The position numbers and the translations under genes are program-made. A stretch of DNA of 64,000 nt, taken from positions 186,001 to 250,000 of the forward strand of contig CAVRHV010000005.1 in assembly GCA_963721075.1 (NCBI GenBank), read 5' to 3'. The stretch is from DATFVA01 sp963721075. GTDB taxonomy: Bacteria; Bacteroidota; Ignavibacteria; Ignavibacteriales; Ignavibacteriaceae. Positions 27,488-35,236 of the stretch are shown here, piece after piece. The notes under the pieces were generated by a model. That model had not been told where the DNA came from, made no database searches, and was given only the letters and a program-made list of their open reading frames with translations. The number at the start of each line of letters is the position of its first letter. Within the stretch, counting starts at the first letter, position 1.

Positions 27488-27732
27488 GCTTGAATTACCA
27501 AATAACTGCATCCAACGATTGAGAAAGGGTAAAGAATTACCAGAATCCGGATCAAACAGCCGGAAAAATCAGAAAGGAGCTCAGATAGTGTATAAGTAGT
27601 ATTAATAGGGAAAAAGTAGGGATATTATGAAGGATCCAGGATGTGAATATCTGGTTGATCAGAATAACCCGGAGGCGAGTTAGAAGACCTATTACCCGAT
27701 TGGGCCGATATTGTATTTGAAGGGACTGATAT

Positions 27733-28782
27733 TTACTGAGGGACGTAAAGGATGACCCTGAATATTCCATCATCTTTGACAACCTGCATAAGGTCATCCT
27801 GATGATAAATAAGTTTGAGCCGTTCACGGATGTTTGTTAATCCAACGCCGGTTCCTTTCCTCGATTTCGTTTCGGGGTCGTAAGTATTTTCAACCTCTAT
27901 CCTGAGGTAGCCGTTCTCGCTGCCGCACTTCAATCTGACCTTTACAACATCAAGCGATTCATATACCGCATGCTTTATCGCGTTCTCGAACAAAGGCTGC
28001 AGAAGCATATTCGGCACTTCAGCCCCGAGGCATTCGGCTGATACTTCCTCTGTATAATCAAACTTATCTTCAAATCTTATTTTTTCAATCTCAAGGTAGA
28101 GCTTAATATTCTTCAGTTCATCCTCGAGCTTATTCTTCTGCTGCTCATTATTAGCAAGTGTATATCGAAGGAACTCTGCCAGCTTCAGTATCATTCCTCT
28201 TGCTTTCTCGGGATCGATAGTTGTAAGTGCGCTCATGGAGTTCAGACTATTAAAAATGAAGTGGGGATTTATCTGGAACTTAAGCGATTTGAGTTCTGCC
28301 TGTGTTACAAGATTCTTCAGCTCTGCTTCGTGAAGTTTCCTCTCCTGAAATCCCGAGTAATATATTATAAGGTAATAGAACGATGTAATAACAAAGTATA
28401 TAAGTATACCTATAAGGAACCGCCAGGGAAGGGTGGTGGTGAAAAAAGTTTTGTAATCATTACCGTAACCGAACACGCCGGTCATTACCAGGTATCCGCT
28501 GAGAAGCCACAAAGCCGAAACGAATAAAGCCCCGATAGTGTGGTTCAGCAGGATCATGTAAAAGCTGGTATTCTCAAAAGAAATGTAGCGGGTTGAGTAC
28601 CAGAAACTTAGTCCCAGCCCGCACAAAATAACGTTAAAAACGATACTATCAGTCAGAGCGGTAATCATTTCGGTCTTCAGCGCAAGGTTCAGCAGCAGGA
28701 AGCTTATAACCGTAATTATCAACCACAGGAGAAGGTAAAAGTAAATATTCCTTTTATTACCGATTATAGGGTTAGTTTCCAT
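27733..28782 (-). CDS. LytS/YpdA-type sensor histidine kinase
   Basis: A 349-residue membrane kinase. Four to five hydrophobic segments fill residues 10-150 (FYLLLWLIITVISFLLLNL to FLIGILIYFVITSFYYLIIYY). Then comes the His_kinase domain with the phospho-acceptor His in LKFQINPHFIFNSLNSMSAL, and the ATPase with the N box LLQPLFENAIKHAV and the G box RKGTGVGLTNIRERL. There is no separate extracellular sensor domain, so it may sense through the membrane segments or via the LiaF-like protein encoded immediately upstream (11-base gap). The cognate LytTR regulator lies 450 bases downstream. Confidence 0.92.
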   Translation of the reverse strand: METNPIIGNKRNIYFYLLLWLIITVISFLLLNLALKTEMITALTDSIVFNVILCGLGLSFWYSTRYISFENTSFYMILLNHTIGALFVSALWLLSGYLVMTGVFGYGNDYKTFFTTTLPWRFLIGILIYFVITSFYYLIIYYSGFQERKLHEAELKNLVTQAELKSLKFQINPHFIFNSLNSMSALTTIDPEKARGMILKLAEFLRYTLANNEQQKNKLEDELKNIKLYLEIEKIRFEDKFDYTEEVSAECLGAEVPNMLLQPLFENAIKHAVYESLDVVKVRLKCGSENGYLRIEVENTYDPETKSRKGTGVGLTNIRERLKLIYHQDDLMQVVKDDGIFRVILYVPQ

Positions 28783-28792
28783 CCTGTCTGCA

Positions 28793-29551
28793 TCAATAAG
28801 TTTTTATTTCGCCGCCGCCCATTATAACCACGCCCTTTATTATCAGGGTGCTTTCAGGATTTATTACTACGTTAGGGCCTCGCATTCCTTTATGGGAAAA
28901 TCCGCCGAATAAAGGGATCACGTTAATAACAACATTCCATTCTTTAGGAACAATCAGAGTAGTTCCGCCAAAAATTGCGGTAACTTCGAGGATGTTTTGT
29001 CCCGGTGCCAGTTTACACCTGGTCAGATCTATTTCAGAGCCTCCGAAGATCGCGGTTACATTTCCGCCCTGAAAATTATCTGATGAGATGAATTTATGGC
29101 CGCCGCCGAATATCGCAACATCGTCTATCCTGTCAGTATCCTTTGTAAATTCACCTGATGGATTTGCTGTGCCTGATTCTTCACTGCCGCTGCCCTGGTT
29201 TATGCTTTGATGATATCCGGCGTATCCTCTTCTCTTCGTCAGAATATATATGCCAAGAGCAATTATCAATACTGAGAAGATTATGCCGCCGTTTATTGCA
29301 ATATATGGGAATATCCTGGGAAGCAGCCAGAGGCCGCCGATAACGACAAAGATAACTCCCAATCCTTTCTTCTCCGAGTTGACCAATATGAGAATACCGA
29401 CGATGATCAGGATGGCGGGGAAAGAAAAAATTACATGGGGGATATCAAAATACAGGTAATTAAGGTTGTCAAGTAAAAATAGTACACCGATTATCAATAG
29501 AATAAATCCCAGTACGAATCTGCTGTTTGATCTGCTTCTGTTCTCTACCAT
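28793..29551 (-). CDS. LiaF-like membrane protein
   Basis: A 252-residue protein with four hydrophobic helices in residues 10-105 (LGFILLIIGVLFLLDNLNYLYF and others), matching the LiaI/LiaF-type transmembrane region, and a C-terminal beta-helical domain with repeated AIFGG motifs (VAIFGGGHKF, TAIFGGSEIDL, TAIFGGTTLIVP, IPLFGGFSHKG). LiaF proteins repress cognate envelope-stress kinases. Its position as the first gene of the LytS/LytTR set implies the same role. GAGGAAAA lies a few bases before the ATG. A Gly/Ser/Asn-rich linker separates the two parts. Confidence 0.87.
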   Translation of the reverse strand: MVENRSRSNSRFVLGFILLIIGVLFLLDNLNYLYFDIPHVIFSFPAILIIVGILILVNSEKKGLGVIFVVIGGLWLLPRIFPYIAINGGIIFSVLIIALGIYILTKRRGYAGYHQSINQGSGSEESGTANPSGEFTKDTDRIDDVAIFGGGHKFISSDNFQGGNVTAIFGGSEIDLTRCKLAPGQNILEVTAIFGGTTLIVPKEWNVVINVIPLFGGFSHKGMRGPNVVINPESTLIIKGVVIMGGGEIKTY

Positions 29552-30279
29552 TTTATTTTCCTCTGCAAAAAAGTTTTAGTTCTCGGGATAAACATATTAT
29601 GGAAGGCTCCGATAGTAAATAAAAAATCGGTAAAACGCGGAAATCTGCCGGTGAATGAAGAAAAAAGTGTTTCAATAATAAACGCCGATCTAAAAATATG
29701 ACATTTTGACGGCGACATTTCCGACGAGAGATCGCAGAAGGCCGGGCCGGATGAGAATAAAAAATTATTTTTTTTAACCAAAGAAGGGAGGTTTATTAGG
29801 ATTTAGTATTAACTGGATGTCCCGAAATTATCACTGGCACAACTATTGAATTGCTAATAACAAATATTCGAGCTGTTGTTTGGCGACTACCCGCCGCTTC
29901 TTTAATGAAGGCGAAATTTTTGAATTTCCGGGTTACATTCTCTACAGACAACAGCTCACCGATTTTTAAACCCACCAAAGACTTTCCATTAGAATCGTGT
30001 ACTGTACCAAAAAATAAAAATCCCCTGAAGCCTTTGCTCCAGGGGAAAACTTATCCACCACCTACATTCCATTCGGATTTTCAGTGGTTCGTCACAAAGA
30101 TAATGCTTTATTAGCTCAAACAACTCGCATAAGGTTAACTGCAGATCATGGATGTTCTGATCGGAGCTTTCCGGACATATTTTTTACAAATCCATGACAA
30201 ATCGGGCTTAAGCACTTCGTAATCTTCCACAGCGGAATCTAAAGAAGATTAACAAGCAGTAAATCAAAGCGGGATAATA
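29552..30279. other. Long intergenic region without a recognised gene
   Basis: About 730 bases with no convincing coding frame on either strand; short open frames here lack ribosome-binding sites and familiar motifs. It contains one clear intrinsic terminator on the minus strand (30008-30045). That implies a minus-strand transcript from the part to its right, possibly a small RNA, because no minus-strand gene precedes it. No tRNA, tmRNA, RNase P or SRP RNA signature was recognised. Confidence 0.5.
30008..30045 (-). terminator. Intrinsic terminator, minus strand
   Basis: On the minus strand a GC-rich stem TCCCCTG...CAGGGGA (30021-30045, with an inner AGC/GCT pairing around AAAG) is followed by ATTTTTATTTTTT. 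It has no obvious gene upstream on that strand, so it may end a small untranslated RNA. Confidence 0.7.
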
Positions 30280-30717
30280 ATGAAGAAGTTATTTAAAAAG
30301 TTAATAGTTTACCTGATTATCTTCACCTATCTGAACCTGGTAGGTTGTACATCAACAGCTATCATCAGCAAGGAAGCTCTCTATGCGAAATGCGACAGAG
30401 GATCGGTCGGTACTTTAACGATTGCCACAGAAAAAGATCGCATAACTATTGAGGAGGCGATTTGCCGGATAAATAACGATACACTAATAGTAACAGGCAT
30501 TAACAAAACCATTTCGGATTCTGTACACCAGACTGTTCTATATACAGCAGCTATGGACGATATAAGATATATTGAAGTGGAAGAATATGATTCCGGTAAA
30601 ACCTTAGGATGTATAATTGGGGCAAGTGCTGTTGCCATTGGTGTTTTTTTACTCCTGACAGCAAATATTATTGGTGATAGCCTGCTGGAGGGCTGCAATG
30701 GAGCATTCAAAAAATAG
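30280..30717 (+). CDS. Small lipoprotein of unknown function
   Basis: A 145-residue protein starting MKKLFKKLIVYLIIFTYLNLVGCTS, with a lipobox Cys at about residue 23. The middle (residues 40-105) is strand-rich with no known motif, and a hydrophobic segment, GCIIGASAVAIGVFLLLTANII, lies near the C-terminus. No family recognised. Similar architectures (lipobox, a short strand-rich domain, a Gly-rich hydrophobic segment) are common among Bacteroidota proteins. It precedes the metal-uptake genes by about 100 bases but is probably separate. Confidence 0.65.
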   Translation: MKKLFKKLIVYLIIFTYLNLVGCTSTAIISKEALYAKCDRGSVGTLTIATEKDRITIEEAICRINNDTLIVTGINKTISDSVHQTVLYTAAMDDIRYIEVEEYDSGKTLGCIIGASAVAIGVFLLLTANIIGDSLLEGCNGAFKK

Positions 30718-30751
30718 TTTAGGGTGAAGCATTTGCTATCATCCTTTTTTC

Positions 30752-30806
30752 GTGTAACCGGTGTATTACACTTTCCCCTTGCCTTTTATAAAATCCGGCT
30801 TATATT
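30752..30806 (+). promoter_or_regulatory. Candidate promoter and inverted repeat before the metal-uptake operon
   Basis: A -35-like TTGCCT (30779-30784) and -10-like TATATT (30801-30806) spaced by 16 bases end 11 bases before the ATG at 30818, which would leave a very short leader. Just upstream is the inverted repeat GTGTAA-N8-TTACAC (30752-30771), a possible repressor site. It is not a recognisable Fur/Zur consensus, so metal control is only inferred. Confidence 0.4.
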
Positions 30807-30817
30807 TTCACAATTAA

Positions 30818-31171
30818 ATGAGCAAAAAAGAAAAACAGATCAGAATTTCAGGGTGGTTTATACTTGGGATCTATTTATTCCTGATTGGATTAAATACTCT
30901 CCATTACCATCACTATGATTTTAATGCGGGCAATCTGCTTCATGAATCACCCTCAAATTCGCAGCAGGCAAATGATATTATACAGGACTTTACAGGAAGC
31001 TGTTTTATCCATCATTTTGCCAATACTGTACTGAACTATGCTCATTCCTCTGCAGAAATTATTAAAACCAAACCTCTTCTTACTGATTATTTTCGTCCGC
31101 ATAATATTCACATTTATTCGTCCATTCAATTTGCTTCAGTAGGACTCAGAGCTCCCCCCGCTTCCATATAA
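30818..31171 (+). CDS. Small His-rich membrane protein heading the metal-uptake operon
   Basis: A 117-residue protein with one N-terminal hydrophobic helix (GWFILGIYLFLIGLN), then a periplasmic part with clustered histidines: LHYHHYDFNAGNLLHES and FIHHFANTVLNYAH. It ends SVGLRAPPASI. Small proteins with one membrane helix, several His and a C-terminal RxPP ending are often found before transition-metal transport genes in Bacteroidota and Proteobacteria, but lack a known function. Here it precedes the outer-membrane barrel and ZnuABC genes by 62 bases. A role in binding or sensing zinc or another metal is inferred from the His clusters and context only. Confidence 0.65.
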   Translation: MSKKEKQIRISGWFILGIYLFLIGLNTLHYHHYDFNAGNLLHESPSNSQQANDIIQDFTGSCFIHHFANTVLNYAHSSAEIIKTKPLLTDYFRPHNIHIYSSIQFASVGLRAPPASI

Positions 31172-31233
31172 TATTCCGTTATAAAATCTTTTCTTCAGTT
31201 AAATAGTCTCTTTATTTAATTACGGAGCTTTAT

Positions 31234-32418
31234 ATGAAAGTAATCTCATTTTTATTTTTTGTGATGATCCCCGTACTGGTTTTAGCCCAGTCGAATGTTA
31301 ATCCTGATATAAGTTTAATAGGTACGTTTAATACTTCAACAGACCTCTCAAAGAATTCTCCCGAAAAGGGAAAACTGAACTTCGAGATGCCTGAGATGGA
31401 ATTGTTTGTAGACGGCTACCTTAATCCGTATTCACGGGCAACTGGAAATATTGCCTACGAGGAAGGTGAATTTTCTGTTGAGGAACTTTACGCTGAGATA
31501 GTGCGGGGACTCCCTCTTGACATGCAGATTAAGGCTGGAAAGTACCTCGTTGGATTCGGACAGTTGAACATTGTTCACCCGCATGCATGGGCTTTTGTGG
31601 GACGCCCTTTATTCCATCAGATATATTTTGGTCCAGAAGGTTTTAATGATATCGGTTTCAACTTCAGTTTTATTCTTCCCACAACCTCCTTTTATTCAAA
31701 CCTTGATCTGGGAGTATTCAAGGGAGACGCGATTGGGAAGAATGAAATACCCGAACCTGCTGACCAGGAAAGTATTGCGGACTACCGGGGAAGGAGTCCC
31801 ATCTTCGTCGGCCGGCTCGGAACTTTCTTTTCCCTCGGTGATTACAGCAACCTTGGAGCCGGAATAAGCGGCTCGTACGGTACCCACGCTATTCTGGATT
31901 TTAACACTACAGGAGATACAACACTTCCAGGTCAAAGCAAAAACCTTAACTATACTTACCTTGGTCTTGATTTCAAGTATAAATACAGACCTGATGATTA
32001 CACAGTGCTCACCATTCAGGGCGAGGGAATAATGAACCACCGTGATGTGCTCAGGCAGGGCAGCTTCGGTATAAACTCGCCAGTGCAGAAGCTTGAACAG
32101 ATAACAACTTACGGTGCTTTTATATATGCAGATTATCTTTTTGAAAAAATGTACAGCTTCGGGGCAAAGTATGACTACACAAACGGAATCATAGGAGCTG
32201 AGCCGGGGTTTAACACACTTTCAAATGATGATAAAAACAGTACCAGCGGAATAACCGCCTGGTTCGGGTATTATCCTATAGAGCACACTCTGGCGTTCCG
32301 GCTGAACGTTCAGCACTTAATGTATCACTATGCGGATGGAACATCGCAGGATCCTTCTACTACCATAATTCTGCAGATGATCTTTTCTCTTGGTCCGCAT
32401 AAAGCACATCCTTTTTAA
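31234..32418 (+). CDS. Outer-membrane beta-barrel of the metal-uptake operon
   Basis: A 394-residue protein with signal peptide MKVISFLFFVMIPVLVLAQ. It is rich in amphipathic strands, contains a His-containing stretch (NIVHPHAWAFVGRPLFHQIYFGPEGFND, read in pieces), and ends with the strand STTIILQMIFSLGPHK. It has no TonB box or plug, so it is porin-like rather than a TonB receptor. Its stop overlaps the next frame, which leads straight into znuA (ATG 24 bases on), so it belongs to the same operon. By position it probably lets the metal cross the outer membrane. Confidence 0.75.
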   Translation: MKVISFLFFVMIPVLVLAQSNVNPDISLIGTFNTSTDLSKNSPEKGKLNFEMPEMELFVDGYLNPYSRATGNIAYEEGEFSVEELYAEIVRGLPLDMQIKAGKYLVGFGQLNIVHPHAWAFVGRPLFHQIYFGPEGFNDIGFNFSFILPTTSFYSNLDLGVFKGDAIGKNEIPEPADQESIADYRGRSPIFVGRLGTFFSLGDYSNLGAGISGSYGTHAILDFNTTGDTTLPGQSKNLNYTYLGLDFKYKYRPDDYTVLTIQGEGIMNHRDVLRQGSFGINSPVQKLEQITTYGAFIYADYLFEKMYSFGAKYDYTNGIIGAEPGFNTLSNDDKNSTSGITAWFGYYPIEHTLAFRLNVQHLMYHYADGTSQDPSTTIILQMIFSLGPHKAHPF

Positions 32419-32441
32419 TGAATATATACACGAGGTTAAAA

Positions 32442-33318
32442 ATGAAAAAGTTAACGATTTTAGTCTTTATAATTTTAAGCAGCTTCTCATTCGCAGAAGT
32501 AAAAGCAGTTGCTACAACAACGATAATATACGACCTGGTAAAAAATATCGGAGGTGATAAGGTAGATGTTGATTATCTCTGCCGGGGAAACCAGGATCCT
32601 CATTTTCTGGAAGTGATGCCGAGCTATATGCTGAAGCTCCGCAGTGCGGACCTTATTTTTAAGATAGGACTCGATCTTGAAAAGTGGCTTCCGCAGCTTA
32701 TTGATGGATCACGGAATACTAATGTTCAGGTGATTGATCTTTCGCAGAACATTCAGAAACTGGAAGTTCCCAACCACGAAGATGGATGCGCGTTACGGGG
32801 ATGTTCATCCATACGGCAACCCGCATTACTATCTTGATCCCGTGGATGTAAAAATAATGGCCGGAGAAATATATGATGCTTTATCTGCTCAGGATCCGGG
32901 TAACGCAGCTTTCTATCAGAAGAATTATGAAAATTATATCAAAACTCTTGATGCCAAAATAGATGATTGGAATAAAAAAATGGCGAAAGTTAAAGGTGAA
33001 CCGATTGTATTTTTCCATTCAAGCTGGATATACTTTGCAGATCAATACGGCATTAAAATCGCAGGATACGTTGAGCCGAAACCCGGAATTCCGCCTTCAC
33101 CCTCTCATAATGCAGAAATCATAAATCTCATTAAGAAGAGTAAAGTAAAGTTAATTGTTATGGAAAATTATTACAGCGATTCCGCACCTAACCAGATTGC
33201 CTCGGTAACGGGTGTAAAAGTAATTAAAGTACCGGTTGGTGTTTACGGCATGAACGGGATCGACAGCTATTTTAAGATGATGGACTATATTGTAAATCAG
33301 ATTGTAAGTAACAGCTAA
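32442..33318 (+). CDS. znuA: Metal ABC transporter substrate-binding protein ZnuA-like, frameshifted
   Basis: About 292 residues after restoring one base near 32785. Signal peptide MKKLTILVFIILSSFSFAEV. The cluster A-I metal-binding fold has VATTTIIYDLVKNIGGDKV, the first His in NQDPHFLEVMPSYM, the second in GDVHPYGNPHYYLDP, a third in VFFHSSWIYFADQYG and the acidic ligand region in MENYYSDSAPNQIAS. It delivers Zn2+ (or Mn2+) to the ABC permease. The ATG at 32442 is preferred over an upstream one at 32418 because GAGG lies just before it and the signal peptide begins there. The long His-rich loop of proteobacterial ZnuA is absent. Confidence 0.9.
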
Positions 33319-33351
33319 ACATAAGTTTCAGAAATTAAACCACAGATAAAA

Positions 33352-34101
33352 ATGGAAAATGAAATAATAAAACTCGAAAATGTTTCAATTGGCTACGGTA
33401 AGACCACGATCGTTGAAAACATCAACCTCTCGATTTGTGAGAACGATTTTATGGGGATCGTTGGTCCCAACGGGGCAGGCAAAACCACGCTGCTGAAGAC
33501 ACTGCTCGGCAACCTAAAACCACTTCATGGAAGTATATCCGCGGGACCCCATCGTTTTGGGTATGTTCCTCAGCGGGATACGGTACAGCCGCTTCTGCCT
33601 TACACTGTGCGGGACGTCGTACTAATGGGAAGATATTCGTTGATGGGTGTGTTTTCCAGGCCGTCAAAAAAAGATTATAAGATTGTTGATGCAAGTCTTG
33701 AAAAAGTCGGCATAAGCCATCTGAAAGACTCCCGCTACAACGACCTTTCGGGAGGGCAGCGGCAGCGGACTCTTATAGCGAGGGCGCTGGCTGTGGAACC
33801 TGACATCCTGATCCTTGACGAACCAACAAACGGAATGGACACACCTTCACATCATTCATTATTGAACCTGATAACATCCCTGCATGAGGAAACAAAACTG
33901 ACAATTCTTCTTGTTAGTCATCTCCTAAGTGATGTTGCAAACGGAGTGAAAAAGCTTGTGCTTATTGAGAAGAACTTTTTCCAGTGGGGACCGATAGAAG
34001 AAGTGCTTTCGGAAGAAAATCTGAAGAAAACCTATTCATCCGATTTTCATGTAAACCTGATTAACGAGGAATATATAATAACATCACGGCACGGAGTATA
34101 A
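33352..34101 (+). CDS. znuC: Metal ABC transporter ATP-binding protein ZnuC-like
   Basis: A 249-residue ABC ATPase. It has Walker A GPNGAGKTTLLKTLLG, the Q-loop region FGYVPQRD, signature YNDLSGGQRQRTLIARALA, Walker B ILILDEPTNGMD and switch His in ILLVSHLLSDV. It powers the ZnuA-ZnuB permease. It lies 33 bases after znuA and 3 bases before the permease start. Metal specificity (zinc or manganese) cannot be read from the ATPase. Confidence 0.93.
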   Translation: MENEIIKLENVSIGYGKTTIVENINLSICENDFMGIVGPNGAGKTTLLKTLLGNLKPLHGSISAGPHRFGYVPQRDTVQPLLPYTVRDVVLMGRYSLMGVFSRPSKKDYKIVDASLEKVGISHLKDSRYNDLSGGQRQRTLIARALAVEPDILILDEPTNGMDTPSHHSLLNLITSLHEETKLTILLVSHLLSDVANGVKKLVLIEKNFFQWGPIEEVLSEENLKKTYSSDFHVNLINEEYIITSRHGV

Positions 34102-34104
34102 AAA

Positions 34105-34978
34105 GTGGAAATAGTAACCCAGTTAGTTCAACTTTTTCCCTACGCCCTTGCCGGCAGTGTACTTGCAGGTATGATCTGCGGTTTTCTCGGCACATTCGTT
34201 GTCTCCCAGCGAGTAGTTTTTCTTGGGAGCAACACTTACACAGGTTGCAGTTGCAGGTGTAGCATTCTCCTTTCTTCATTTTGTAAACCTAGAAGCGGCA
34301 TTGAATTCTCTTTTCGGAATACCGGAAAGCTCACTTTTTCACAACTTTGAAGCTATATTTTTCTCGCTGCTCTTTGCCGTTGTAGTTGTGCTGATCTTCT
34401 CGCAGACTTACAGGCAAAAGGTTTTGACACAGGACGGGATCCTGGGAATTATCTTTGTGGTAGCCGTAGCATTAAGAATAATCTTCACACAGAAAAGTCC
34501 TGTTGGCGAAGTCTCCGAAATCGAATCGATTCTAAAGGGTGATATACTATTTATTGGACAGTCACAGTTCTACACACTATTGGGAATATTCATCTTTACA
34601 ATGGGGATATTCATAATTTTTCAGAAGCAGCTGAAGTTTGTAACCTTTGATCCCGATTCCGCAAGCGCACATGGAATCAATTCTCGCGGATGGCTGCTGG
34701 TGTTTTATATAGTTGTTGGAATGGGCATCTCCCTTACCACAAGATTTGTAGGAGATGTATTTACTTTCGCATACCTGATTATTCCGTCATCTATCGGGAT
34801 ACTGGTTTCGCGGAAAGTCTGGCAGGTCTTCCTTACCGCGGTACTTGTCGGAGCGGTTATCCCCCCGATTTCAATCTTTCTTGCATTCAAGTATGACTTC
34901 TCCAGCGGTCCGGCAGCAGTTGTAAGTTCCTTCATATTATTCATCATAATTTTTAGCTTCAAAAAGATCAAAGGTTAG
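34105..34978 (+). CDS. znuB: Metal ABC transporter permease ZnuB-like, frameshifted
   Basis: About 291 residues from two frames (shift near 34230; GGATGAC-type junction QRVVFLG then TLTQVAVAGVAFSF). The cluster 9 (ZnuB/MntB) permease has an N-terminal GMICGFLGTFVVSQRVVFLG, FGIPESSLFHN, FITFDPDSAXAHGI-type segment (FDPDSASAHGINSRG), TTRFVGDVFTFAYLIIPSS and a final helix ending FIIIFSFKKIKG. A GTG at 34105 starts the frame. It completes the outer-membrane barrel-ZnuA-ZnuC-ZnuB operon. The shift lies between two conserved helices, so an assembly indel is likely. Confidence 0.9.
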
Positions 34979-35236
34979 ATGTGTAATAGAAAGATTATGA
35001 TCAGGAATGTACCGGTAGAAATAATAGCGAACATTCCTCCGGAATTATGTCCCGGTCCCACGAAATTACCATAACAGCGCGGAAATTTAATATCCGGTTA
35101 TAATTGAGAAGGTTGAACTTTTGATAAATCATTTGGTATTTTTACTTATCTGCTTTTATGATTCGATTTAACTAAATATATTAATAAATAGGTTCACGTT
35201 TAGCCAACATATCAGCCAAAATACCAGGGTAACAAT

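Noticed and set aside
27552..27827. 91-codon minus-strand frame overlapping the end of the histidine kinase gene
   Set aside because: It is an out-of-frame shadow of the kinase C-terminus with no motif of its own.
29545..29781. Open frame on the minus strand immediately before the LiaF-like gene (about 78 codons)
   Set aside because: No ribosome-binding site, no recognised motif, unusual residue composition and overlap with the real gene's start; judged a chance frame.
29796..30114. Two opposed open frames (about 60 and 87 codons) in the long intergenic region
   Set aside because: They overlap each other, cross the terminator hairpin and have no familiar sequence or ribosome-binding site.
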